A stretch of 40,376 bases of DNA from Rhodoferax sp. (GCA_020048255.1 JAIFMR010000087.1:1-40376), one strand, 5' to 3'. Shown: positions 7,445 to 14,574, counted from the first letter of the stretch. Notes: generated by a model not told the origin, from the sequence alone. Made by a program: numbers and translations.

Positions 7445-8805
7445 GCGCATTGAACCCAACACGGCGGCAGATGCTTGCCAGTTCGGTCATGCTGGGCGCC
7501 AGCTTGGCGTTGCCCGCTTGGGCCCAAACCGCTGGTAAGTCCGCCAAAGGTGCGCGCATCCTCATCATTGGCGGTGGGGTGGGCGGTGCTACTGCTGCCA
7601 AATACCTGAAATTGTTTGACCCAACCCTGCAGGTGACGGTGGTTGAGAAAAACCGCACTTACATCCGACCCTACGGCTCCAGCGAGGTGCTCAACCAGCA
7701 CACCAGCATGGCCGAGCTCAACGTCAGTTACGACGTGCTGGCCAGCCGGTATGGGATCCAATTTGTGTTTGATGCGGTAACCGGCTTTGACCCGGTGGCT
7801 CGAACCGTCAGCACCGCAGGCAAACTCAAGCTGGGCTACGACCGGCTGATTGTGTCGCCCGGCATTGAGTTGCTGTACGACGCCTATGCTGGCTACTCTG
7901 AACAGGTGGCCAACACCACCGTGCCCTCGGGCTGGATCCCTGGCGCACAAACCGCGCTGCTGGCCAAACAACTGCAAGGTATGCGCCAAGGCGGCACGTT
8001 TGTGTTGGCGGCCCCGCCCAACCCCTACCGCTGCCCGCCTGGCCCGTATGAGCGCCCGGCGCTGATGGCCGAGTGGTTGAGCCAACACAACCCCACGGCG
8101 AAGGTCATCATCGTTGATCCCAAAGACAGTTTTGTCACTGACGAGACCATGATGCTGGGCTGGAACCGGCTCTACAACTTCAACCTGCCCGAGGATTACG
8201 TCAAAAAAATGTCGCCTCTGGTCGAGGTCAAACACCATGCCACCCCCGGCATGCTGAGCTGGGTGCGTGGCAAGGACGGTGGTCGCACTTTGAGGATTGA
8301 TGCGAAAAAAATGACCATTGAAACTGAGGCCGAAGTCATCAAAGCCGACGTGATCAACGTCATCCCGCCGATGCGGGCTGGCAAAATTGCCGCCACCTTG
8401 GGCCTGACAGACAAAAGCGGCTGGTGCCCGGTGGGTCGGCGCGACTTTGCCTCAGAACTGCACCCCCATGTCCATGTGATTGGTGATGCGTGCGTCGCTG
8501 ATGCCATGCCCAAAAGCGGCTTTTCTGCCAACAACCAGGCCAAGGTGGTGGCGCGCGCCATCATCGAGTCTTTGGCCGGCCGCCCAGCGCCCGAGCCCTT
8601 GATGGAAAACACCTGTTACGCCCTGGCTGGCAAAGACTACGGCCTGTTTGTGGCCGACGTGTTCAAGGTGGTCGATGGCAAGATCGCCCGCATCAACGGC
8701 AAGGCGCGTTACCTGCCCCTGAATGCCAGCGCAGCCCAGATCAAGTTGGGTGCACGTTACCAGCAAGCCTGGTTGCGCACCTTCACTCAAGACTGTTTTG
8801 CATGA
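7441..8805 (+). CDS. fccB: Flavocytochrome c sulfide dehydrogenase, flavoprotein subunit
   Basis: A 454-residue periplasmic FAD protein that oxidises sulfide and passes electrons to a haem c partner. A twin-arginine type signal (TRRQMLASSVMLGASLALPA) starts it. The FAD-binding GGGVGG is at 44-49, the second dinucleotide block GYDRLIVSPGIEL follows, and HVHVIGDAC marks the C-terminal FAD site. Cysteines conserved in the family are present: C198 in YRCPPGPYER, C329 in GWCPVG and C392 in NTCYA. By alignment from memory, C198 and C392 correspond to the redox-active pair beside the flavin. Both ends overlap neighbours by ATGA, with a monohaem cytochrome before it and a dihaem cytochrome after it, so the holoenzyme could use either. 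It appears intact, unlike several other sulfur genes nearby. Confidence 0.88.
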   Translation: MSALNPTRRQMLASSVMLGASLALPAWAQTAGKSAKGARILIIGGGVGGATAAKYLKLFDPTLQVTVVEKNRTYIRPYGSSEVLNQHTSMAELNVSYDVLASRYGIQFVFDAVTGFDPVARTVSTAGKLKLGYDRLIVSPGIELLYDAYAGYSEQVANTTVPSGWIPGAQTALLAKQLQGMRQGGTFVLAAPPNPYRCPPGPYERPALMAEWLSQHNPTAKVIIVDPKDSFVTDETMMLGWNRLYNFNLPEDYVKKMSPLVEVKHHATPGMLSWVRGKDGGRTLRIDAKKMTIETEAEVIKADVINVIPPMRAGKIAATLGLTDKSGWCPVGRRDFASELHPHVHVIGDACVADAMPKSGFSANNQAKVVARAIIESLAGRPAPEPLMENTCYALAGKDYGLFVADVFKVVDGKIARINGKARYLPLNASAAQIKLGARYQQAWLRTFTQDCFA

Positions 8806-9611
8806 GGCCCGCCATGATCATCACCCCCACATTCCACCGGCTCTCACCCCATCGGTTCACACCCAGCCAGTTGGGTGGGTTTGCCCGCACTCTTGCACTG
8901 GCCTTGGTGAGCCTGGCTGGATTGTCTGGGCTAGCCAGCGCAGCAACCCATGAACTTGCCCCAGCGGCGGCTCCATGGACGCCCACAACGCTGCGCACCA
9001 CTCTGGCCGCCTTGCCCCAGGGGCACGCCCAGGCTGGCAAAAAGGTGCACGACGAGCTGTTTTGCGCCTCTTGCCACGGTGCGAATGGCGTTGCGCCCAC
9101 CCAGAACTGGCCACACCTGGCCGGCCAAAAGGCCGCCTACACCGCCAAAATGATGTTGGACTACCAGGATGCCCGCCGCCTTGAGGGCAAACGCGCCGAA
9201 CTCATGCACGACATCGCCGTGATGCTGAGCCCCCAGCAAATTGCCGACGTGGCCGCCTTTTATGAGGCCCAAACACCCGCCGTAGGCGACGGCACACCAC
9301 GCCCGAATATCACCTTGGGGGCCCAAGATGTGGGTGCTGCTACGTTGGTGCGCAAGGGCGACCCCGCCCGTCTGATCACCCCGTGTGCCAGTTGCCACGG
9401 GGTGGCCGGGCAGGGCGGCAAACGCGAAGCCTCGGCCCTGGCCGGGCAAAACCCGCTGTATTTTGTGCGCACCATGCTGGATTTTCAGAACGGCACACGC
9501 CACAACGACAGCGTCAAAGGCATGCGTTCGTTTGCTAAAAAACTCAGTCGCAGCGAGATTGGCGCGCTGGCCACGTACTACGCCGACTTGCCCGCCGGAC
9601 AAGCCAAGTGA
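8802..9611 (+). CDS. Periplasmic dihaem cytochrome c (c4/FccA-like)
   Basis: A 269-residue exported protein with two cytochrome c domains: CASCH at residues 88-92 and CASCH at 195-199, each followed by HGANGV or HGVAGQGG. Downstream pieces such as LAGQKAAYTAKMMLDYQDAR and LAGQNPLYFVRTMLDFQNGT are clearly repeated, as in cytochrome c4. An N-terminal hydrophobic run (about 28-47, ending ASA) is the signal peptide. The start at 8802 forms an ATGA overlap; an ATG four codons downstream (8814) is the alternative. It is the last of the five overlapping genes and is the natural dihaem partner (FccA role) for the sulfide dehydrogenase flavoprotein. Confidence 0.82.
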   Translation: MRPAMIITPTFHRLSPHRFTPSQLGGFARTLALALVSLAGLSGLASAATHELAPAAAPWTPTTLRTTLAALPQGHAQAGKKVHDELFCASCHGANGVAPTQNWPHLAGQKAAYTAKMMLDYQDARRLEGKRAELMHDIAVMLSPQQIADVAAFYEAQTPAVGDGTPRPNITLGAQDVGAATLVRKGDPARLITPCASCHGVAGQGGKREASALAGQNPLYFVRTMLDFQNGTRHNDSVKGMRSFAKKLSRSEIGALATYYADLPAGQAK

Positions 9612-9672
9612 TGCCCTTGGCCGCCAACCCAACTGCGCAAGCCCCCCTTAACCCATCACGTCCAAGCCAACC

Positions 9673-10404
9673 ATGACACGATTGCAAGTTGAGTCACAGT
9701 TTGACCGCGCTACCTCGATCTTCAGCCACATTCTGTGGGATGAGTCGACCCGCCACGCCGCGCTGATCGACAGCGTGCTTGACTACGACCTGAAATCGGG
9801 CCGTACTCGAACCGCCAGTACCGACCAGTTGGTCCAGCGCGTGACCGAACTCAAGCTGCAGGTGCTGTGGCTGTTGGAACCCTCCGTACAACAGACATCG
9901 CTTGGGTCAAAGCTGAGTCGCGCAATGTTGACTTGGGTCGTGGGTTTTGCGCTTGTTTTAGGCATCTGCCAAACGGCTCTGGCACAGCTGCCAGCTGAAG
10001 TTGCCGTGGGCCAGGCTTTGCCCGTGTTGACTTTGAAAGACCAGCATGACAAACCTTGGGTGATACCAGTCAGCACCCGGCTGGTGCTGTTTGCCGCGGG
10101 TCGTAAAGCCTCAAACCTGGTTCAAATCGTGTTGCAGAGCATGCCCAAAGATCCGTTAACTCCGCGTGCGGCGGTGTACCTGGTCGACGTGAGCAAGATG
10201 CCAGGTTTCATCACTCGCAACTTTGCCTTGCCGTCCTTGCGTGAAATGCCTTACCAGATTGGTGTGTCGCTGGATGAGGCCACCCTGGCCAACTGGCCGC
10301 GTCATCCCGATGCCGTGACGCTGATCGAAGTCGATCAAAGCCGGGTCAGGCGTATCCGTTATGCTAGCACCGAGGCCGAATTGCGTACCGAGTTGGCACC
10401 TTAG
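9673..10404 (+). CDS. Truncated Blh/persulfide-dioxygenase start fused in frame to a secreted protein
   Basis: Residues 1-69 (QFDRATSIFSHILWDESTRH, LIDSVLDYDLKSGRTRTAST, QVLWLLE) are the N-terminus of a Blh/ETHE1-type metallo-beta-lactamase fold enzyme, but the sequence breaks exactly where the metal motif THxHxDH should begin. From about residue 85 (ATG at 9925) a separate protein begins with its own hydrophobic signal (LTWVVGFALVLGICQTALAQ). It continues through VGQALPVLTLKDQHDKPW and LVLFAAG, suggesting a thioredoxin-like fold without a visible CxxC. The real gene may simply be 9925-10404 (159 residues), with the upstream part an inert remnant left by a deletion. If translated from 9673, the internal signal would act as a membrane anchor. 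The function of the C-terminal part is not recognised. Confidence 0.6.
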   Translation: MTRLQVESQFDRATSIFSHILWDESTRHAALIDSVLDYDLKSGRTRTASTDQLVQRVTELKLQVLWLLEPSVQQTSLGSKLSRAMLTWVVGFALVLGICQTALAQLPAEVAVGQALPVLTLKDQHDKPWVIPVSTRLVLFAAGRKASNLVQIVLQSMPKDPLTPRAAVYLVDVSKMPGFITRNFALPSLREMPYQIGVSLDEATLANWPRHPDAVTLIEVDQSRVRRIRYASTEAELRTELAP

Positions 10405-10473
10405 CTCAGCCGTTTCGGCGTCGCGGTGCAATTTTTTATTTTGTTGATTTGTTTCTTTAACTCAGGAGTTTTC

Positions 10474-10887
10474 ATGAAGAAATTAGTTTGCCTAGCAGCC
10501 GCCGTGTTGTCGCTGTCGTTGTCCGCGCAGGCGGGCGAGTTGTTTGTATCCATCAACAGCGCCAGCCCCATGACCCAGGGCGCTGGTTTGGTATTGGCCA
10601 GCCAGGCCTTGGAGCAAAAGTCCAGCGTGAGAGTGTTGTTGTGTGATGGAGCGGGTGATGTGGCCGTAGCCGGCAAAGAGATGCCAAGCTTGAAACCTAA
10701 AAACGTGACTGCACAGCAAATGTTGCAAGGCCTGATCAAAGCCGGTGCCAAGGTCGAAGTCTGCGCGCTGTACCTGCCCAACACCGGCCGTCAAGCCACA
10801 GACTTGATTCCGGGTGTGACCCCTGCCAAACCCGCCGAAGTGATCACCTATCTGCTCAAACCAGAGGTGACCACACTGTCGTTCTAA
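10474..10887 (+). CDS. Periplasmic DsrE-family protein
   Basis: A 137-residue protein with a Sec signal (MKKLVCLAAAVLSLSLSAQA, residues 1-20). The mature part has the DsrE/YchN fold pattern: ELFVSINSASPMTQG, a helix with QALEQK, SVRVLLCDGAGDVAV and then LIKAGAKVEVCALYLPN, where C97 sits at the position of the conserved sulfur-carrying Cys of this family. DsrE-like proteins bind or transfer persulfide sulfur. An exported form next to a sulfide dehydrogenase suggests it handles sulfane sulfur in the periplasm. A good Shine-Dalgarno (CAGGAG) lies 7 bases upstream of the ATG at 10474; a further upstream ATG would only add an artificial extension. Sulfur transfer itself is inferred. Confidence 0.78.
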   Translation: MKKLVCLAAAVLSLSLSAQAGELFVSINSASPMTQGAGLVLASQALEQKSSVRVLLCDGAGDVAVAGKEMPSLKPKNVTAQQMLQGLIKAGAKVEVCALYLPNTGRQATDLIPGVTPAKPAEVITYLLKPEVTTLSF

Positions 10888-10962
10888 AACGCAATTTAAC
10901 CCCCAGTTTCCGGTGGGCACAACCTGGTCGGGTCTTAGGATCGAAAAAGGGAGGAAACGAAT

Positions 10963-11374
10963 GGTGTTGGCCGTGGCCATTGTTCACCGATGCGATGCAC
11001 GTGATTATTTCGTACCTGATGGTGAATCGCACTGTCTGGGGCGCCAAGCGCGGGGTCTACAAGCTGTCACAAAACCCGGATTTTGTGGCCTAAATCAAGG
11101 CCGCTCTGGAAAAACGGGGCCTGACTGCCGAGGCAGAAGTCATCACTTTGTGCGCTTGGTTTGAGAGCGGGGCGAGCCCAGTGCTGGCTTTTTGCGTGCC
11201 AATGGGTTCCTCAACGCACGTTTTGTGGTCAATGGCTGTCAGGGTGCTGCACTCAAAGACGACCCAAAAGCCGGGTTTCGCATCCAGAACGGCTGGCAAA
11301 ACGCCGGGCTGCCCAGGAGCATGAAGTTGAACCCGGCTGAGATGTACCGCACCGACACCCAACAGGGGTTTTAG
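10963..11374 (+). pseudogene. Decayed periplasmic rhodanese-like protein
   Basis: Two frames carry pieces of one rhodanese-type protein. From about 10983 one frame reads FTDAMHVIISYLMVNRTVWG then KRGVYKLSQNPDFVA, a stop at 11091-11093, and then IKAALEKRGLTAEAEVITLC. Near 11185-11195 the reading shifts to another frame giving LRANGFLNARFVVNGCQG, FRIQNGWQNAGLP and MKLNPAEMY, ending at 11372-11374. This order (NPDFVA, VITLC, GFLNA, NGWxNAGLP, MY) is that of secreted single-domain rhodaneses, whose active loop should be CRSGxR; here it is CAWFESG. An internal stop, a frameshift, a lost active-site loop and no proper N-terminus mark it as a pseudogene. It follows the DsrE-like gene on the same strand. 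Confidence 0.75.
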
Positions 11375-11389
11375 GTCGGTAAACGCCGG

Positions 11390-12436
11390 TCAGAACGCCT
11401 CTTTTTCTGCCTCTAGGTACGCCAGGCTGGTGTACTTGCCGATGTTGGAATCAAAGCCCAGCATGGTCTTGGCCCGGCTGGCCACGCGGGGGTCGGCCAG
11501 CACCATGGCCTTGGCTTCTGCCTCGCTCTTGCCGTCCTTGATGGCTTGCTGGCAAGGCTCCCAAATGCCTGCCAAAAATTTGCCATAGGTGTCCAGCAGG
11601 TCAAAAGTGGCTTCGCCATGTCCGGGCAGCCAGAGCTGCTTGCCTGCGCCCGCGGCCAGTTCCTTGAAGTACTTGAAGGTGCCGGGGTAGGAGCCGTCGT
11701 CAATGTTGGCTATGCGGTTGGCCATGGCAATGTCGCCCACTGCGGTGATCTGGTCTTGCACCACCTGAACACACAAATCTGCTGTGGTGTGCGCCTTACC
11801 GTAAAAATGCATTTTCAGGGTGATGTCACCAAACTGGAGGGTTTGTCCGTGTTTGACCTCGGTGTTGGGCGGCACGACCTTGGTGCCCGCTGTGGCCTGG
11901 TTGGTCCAACGCTCCATCAGGCTACGCCAAAGGTTGCCTTCATAACCCTTGATCAGGTTCATGGTTTCGGCCAGGGCGTAAATCGGTAACTTGTCGCCAT
12001 AGGCCTGCGCAAAGGCGTGGTTGCCGAGCCAGTGGTCGCCATGAACATGGGTGTTGAAGACCGCAATGACGGGCAACGGTGTCACTTTTTTGATCATGCG
12101 AATGGCCATCTGGCCAATTTGCAGTGAGCTGCCCGAGTCCAGGATCACCACACCGGCGCTGGTCACGACAAAGGTCACGTTGGACATCATGCCGTGGTTT
12201 TCAGGTGTCGGGAAACCATCGGTGGCAAAGATGGTCCAGACATGTTTGGACAACTGCTTTGGTGCGATGTCAGGGACCGGGCCGCCCTCAATGAAGTCAC
12301 CAACCTGGTCTGCCAGTGATTTGGCCTCTGGCCACAGTGCCAGGCCGGTGGCGCCCAGGGCCACTCCGGCGCCTAGCAGGGCGCGTCGGGTCAACAGGGT
12401 GGGGCGGTCCGAGGGGGGCAGGTAAGGCGCTTTCAT
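11390..12436 (-). CDS. Tat-exported metallo-beta-lactamase fold hydrolase (SoxH-like)
   Basis: A 348-residue protein with a twin-arginine signal (LTRRALLGAGVALGATGLAL, about residues 15-34), so it acts folded in the periplasm. The zinc-binding motif NTHVHGDHWLGN is intact, preceded by GVVILDSGSS and followed by FYGKAHTTADLCV (third metal His), AVGDIAMANR (bridging Asp) and WLPGHGEA. These are all the ligands expected for a two-metal metallo-hydrolase. It belongs to the group that includes SoxH and the quinoprotein-relay hydrolases; the substrate is not known. It is transcribed divergently from the rhodanese gene at 12549, with a GGAG Shine-Dalgarno just upstream and two palindromes in the shared intergenic region. 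Confidence 0.8.
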   Translation of the reverse strand: MKAPYLPPSDRPTLLTRRALLGAGVALGATGLALWPEAKSLADQVGDFIEGGPVPDIAPKQLSKHVWTIFATDGFPTPENHGMMSNVTFVVTSAGVVILDSGSSLQIGQMAIRMIKKVTPLPVIAVFNTHVHGDHWLGNHAFAQAYGDKLPIYALAETMNLIKGYEGNLWRSLMERWTNQATAGTKVVPPNTEVKHGQTLQFGDITLKMHFYGKAHTTADLCVQVVQDQITAVGDIAMANRIANIDDGSYPGTFKYFKELAAGAGKQLWLPGHGEATFDLLDTYGKFLAGIWEPCQQAIKDGKSEAEAKAMVLADPRVASRAKTMLGFDSNIGKYTSLAYLEAEKEAF

Positions 12437-12448
12437 GCACAGGTCTCC

Positions 12449-12501
12449 ACAATTTATGATGAAATATTGTCAGGTTGCCCACGCCAAATGGCGCTGGCAA
12501 C
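12449..12501. promoter_or_regulatory. Divergent intergenic palindromes (possible operators)
   Basis: Two symmetric elements lie side by side between the divergent hydrolase and rhodanese genes. The first (12449-12470) has ACAAT and ATTGT arms around TTATGATGAAAT. The second (12474-12501) is a 28-base imperfect palindrome with GTTGCC/GGCAAC outer arms and a GCCA-AA-TGGC centre, mismatched at two of fourteen positions. Either could bind a repressor controlling both genes. No regulator gene is adjacent, so the binding protein is unknown. Confidence 0.4.
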
Positions 12502-12548
12502 TGTGGATTCAATACTATCTCAATTTTTAATTTCAATAGGAAACCCCG

Positions 12549-12929
12549 ATGAAGACTGCTCACGACCTCGTTGCCGCTGCCAAGGCAAACATTCAAGAAA
12601 TTTCGGTGGCTGAAGCCGAACAAGCGATTCGCGAAGCCGATGTGTTGGTAGATGTGCGCGAGGCGGATGAGTACGCTGCAGGTCATGTTCCTGGCGCGGT
12701 GCACGTGTCGCGCGGCATGCTGGAGTTCAAGTTCAGTGCCAATCCAGCCCTGCAGTCGCGCGACTTGGCGGTGGTGCTGTACTGCAAAACCAGTGGCCGC
12801 GCTGCCTTGGCCAGCGCCGCTTTGCATGAGATGGGCTACCTGAACGTGCGCTCTATCTCTGGCGGGTTTGATGCTTGGGCGGCTTCGGGTAAACCTGTCG
12901 CCAAGCCAGAAATACCGTCGTTTGAGTGA
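12549..12929 (+). CDS. Single-domain rhodanese-like sulfurtransferase
   Basis: A 126-residue cytoplasmic protein without a signal peptide. It shows the rhodanese order: VLVDVREADEYAAGHVPGAV, then VVLYCKTSGRAAL with the catalytic Cys at 79, then MGYLNVRSISGGFDAW. The active loop CKTSGR keeps the Cys, a Lys in second position and the Arg at the end. These enzymes move a sulfane sulfur from thiosulfate or persulfides to thiols. It starts a plus-strand block ahead of the cytochrome genes but has its own leader, and an FNR-type box separates it from the next gene. It probably supplies the intact rhodanese activity beside the decayed copy at 10963-11374. Confidence 0.88.
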   Translation: MKTAHDLVAAAKANIQEISVAEAEQAIREADVLVDVREADEYAAGHVPGAVHVSRGMLEFKFSANPALQSRDLAVVLYCKTSGRAALASAALHEMGYLNVRSISGGFDAWAASGKPVAKPEIPSFE

Positions 12930-12970
12930 CGATTCCACTTGTCTGCATCCTTGGGTTTAATACGGCTTCG

Positions 12971-12984
12971 TTGATTTAAATCAA
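12971..12984. promoter_or_regulatory. FNR/Anr-type box upstream of the cytochrome c/NapC-like operon
   Basis: TTGATTTAAATCAA is a perfect TTGAT-N4-ATCAA palindrome, the consensus of FNR/Anr regulators. It is centred about 97 bases upstream of the start at 13075. A weak -10 candidate (TAGGAT, 13018-13023) lies downstream, which would put the box near -52 rather than the classic -41.5. An activating role under low oxygen is inferred. Confidence 0.65.
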
Positions 12985-13074
12985 TCGGTCGAGGGAAGGA
13001 GCCAGTGCTGACGGGTGTAGGATGCATCGGCACTTTCTTACAGAACTCTCAAACAGAAAAAAAGGACAGACAAG

Positions 13075-13425
13075 ATGATCCGCATTCAAACAGCAACTCT
13101 CATACGGACTTTTTTGGCCATCGGTTTGACAGCCGGCGCGATGGCTGTGCAAGCACAAGTGGTTGACGTTGCTGCGGCTGAAAAACTGCTGGATGACAGC
13201 AAATGCGGCAAATGTCACTCGGTAGACAAACAAAAAGATGGCCCTGCTTACAAAAAGACGGCGGCCAAGTACAAGGGCAAGGCCGACGCAGAAGCCAAGC
13301 TGTTCACCCACCTGACCACTGGCCCGACCGTTGAACTTGATGGTGTCAAAGAAGAGCACACCAAAATCAGGTCCAAGGATGAAGCTGCCATCAAGAACGC
13401 TGCTCGCTATATTCTGTCGCGCTGA
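13075..13425 (+). CDS. Class I-type cytochrome c without an evident Met ligand
   Basis: A 116-residue exported monohaem protein. A signal peptide covers about residues 1-28 (ending AVQAQ) and the haem site is CGKCH at 44-48, in the DDSKCGKCHSVDKQKDGPAY context usual for c551/c552-like cytochromes. After the haem site there is no Met at all in the remaining 68 residues. The position where a PMP-type loop is expected reads ELDGVKEEHTKIRSKDEAAI, so the His in EEHTK could be the sixth ligand, or the site could be open. It is the first gene of a block with a NapC-like protein and another cytochrome, preceded by an FNR-type box. Confidence 0.82.
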   Translation: MIRIQTATLIRTFLAIGLTAGAMAVQAQVVDVAAAEKLLDDSKCGKCHSVDKQKDGPAYKKTAAKYKGKADAEAKLFTHLTTGPTVELDGVKEEHTKIRSKDEAAIKNAARYILSR

Positions 13426-13449
13426 ATGGCCGCCACTTTCGGCCATTCA
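13423..13449 (+). promoter_or_regulatory. Intercistronic hairpin between cytochrome c and NapC-like genes
   Basis: A perfect 10-bp stem (TGAATGGCCG / CGGCCATTCA, loop CCACTTT) starts on the stop codon of the cytochrome gene and ends two bases before the next ATG at 13452. No U-run follows, so it is more likely an mRNA-stability or translation-tuning element than a terminator. It occupies the place where a Shine-Dalgarno would be expected. Confidence 0.55.
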
Positions 13450-13451
13450 AG

Positions 13452-14042
13452 ATGAAATCAATTTTTAGATGGATTCGCCAGCATTGGCTGCTGTCGATCG
13501 GGCTTGCTGCCGGGCTGGGTTTTTTTTCGGTGGCAGTGGGAATTTCTGGTGCTTATGTATTGGCCCATACCAGCACGGAAGAATTTTGCGTTGGCTGTCA
13601 TGAAATGTCGTACAACTTTGCAGAGTACAAAGGCACCATTCACGACACCAACCGCACTGGTGTGCGCGCTATTTGCACCGATTGCCACGTGCCGCATGAG
13701 CCCGGCCCCTTGGTCTTGGCCAAGATCAAGGCGACCAAGGATCTGTATTACACCTATATCTCACCGTCCATAGATACCAAGGAAAAATTTGAGGCCAAAC
13801 GTGCCGTGATGGCACAACGTGTGTGGCGCGAGATGAAGGCCACGGACTCGCACGAATGCCGCAGTTGTCATCGGGAGGACAAGATGAGTGTGGATTTGCA
13901 AACCCCCAAAGCCAAAGTGCGCCACGCCAAGGGCAAGGCCGAGGGCAAGACCTGCATTGAATGCCATTTTGCGATTGCCCACAAAGAACCTGATGGTCCA
14001 GGGCCTGCAGAGTTGTTTGGTGATGCGGCTGCCAAGCCGTGA
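13452..14042 (+). CDS. NapC/NirT-family tetrahaem membrane cytochrome c
   Basis: A 196-residue quinol-oxidising type cytochrome: one N-terminal membrane helix (about 14-38) and a periplasmic domain with four CxxCH sites, CVGCH (46-50), CTDCH (75-79), CRSCH (136-140) and CIECH (168-172). The context FCVGCHEMSYNFAEYKGTIH and CTDCHVPHEPGPL is typical of the NapC/NirT/NrfH group, which takes electrons from the quinol pool and gives them to a periplasmic partner. The length is that of the short NapC form. No terminal reductase gene (nap, nir, nrf or DMSO type) is beside it, so the partner is probably one of the neighbouring cytochromes. Translation may be linked to the hairpin that ends just before its start. 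Confidence 0.88.
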   Translation: MKSIFRWIRQHWLLSIGLAAGLGFFSVAVGISGAYVLAHTSTEEFCVGCHEMSYNFAEYKGTIHDTNRTGVRAICTDCHVPHEPGPLVLAKIKATKDLYYTYISPSIDTKEKFEAKRAVMAQRVWREMKATDSHECRSCHREDKMSVDLQTPKAKVRHAKGKAEGKTCIECHFAIAHKEPDGPGPAELFGDAAAKP

Positions 14043-14073
14043 TCGTTTGTTGTTTATTAACCGAGGAGAAAAG

Positions 14074-14574
14074 ATGAAATTGAACTTATTGGCTTCTGTG
14101 GCCTGTGCTGTGATTGCTTTGCCCGTCATGGCCGCTGACGTGACCTACCGCAAGGACGTGGCACCTATCCTCAAGAAGTACTGTGCAGAATGCCACTCTG
14201 AAAAGGCCGAGTCGCCTTCCATGGCGGAATTCAAGTTGGACGAGGAAAAGTATAAAAAAGCCAAAGTTGGCCCCCGTAGTGATACCTACGAGCATCTTCT
14301 CCAATTGGTCAATGGCAACTCGACAGGTGCTTTCATGCGCCGCCTGGACGACGGCACCAATCCCTATGCCAAAGGCAAGCCCGGCAATATGTACCTTTAC
14401 TTGTGTGAAAAGGGCAACACCAACAACAACGCAGAATGCGCGGCCAATTTGGCGGTGCTCAAAGCCTGGGTGGTGGGTGAGGGCAACCAGTGGGATATGA
14501 ATGGCATTGGCCAACGTGGTGACATGCCTCCCATCACCTTGGAGCAATTGAGAAAGATGAAGCTCAAGTATTGA
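14074..14574 (+). CDS. Exported monohaem cytochrome c-like protein
   Basis: A 166-residue protein with a Sec signal (MKLNLLASVACAVIALPVMA) and a single CAECH haem site at 37-41, in the setting VTYRKDVAPILKKYCAECHS. That opening is typical of the cytochrome domains found in planctomycete-type and other multihaem-linked proteins. Downstream are AFMRRLDDGTNPYAKGKPGN, a non-haem Cys pair (YLCEK and AECAAN) and GDMPPITLEQLRKMKLKY, whose Met is a plausible distal ligand. The start at 14074 has a strong Shine-Dalgarno (GAGGAG). It is the last gene before the terminator at 14621-14652, so the unit is cytochrome c, NapC-like protein and this protein. A specific role is not known. Confidence 0.8.
   Translation: MKLNLLASVACAVIALPVMAADVTYRKDVAPILKKYCAECHSEKAESPSMAEFKLDEEKYKKAKVGPRSDTYEHLLQLVNGNSTGAFMRRLDDGTNPYAKGKPGNMYLYLCEKGNTNNNAECAANLAVLKAWVVGEGNQWDMNGIGQRGDMPPITLEQLRKMKLKY

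Noticed and set aside
7399-8238. A 279-codon minus-strand open frame opposite fccB
   Set aside because: No family features; fccB on the plus strand has FAD motifs and conserved cysteines over the same bases.
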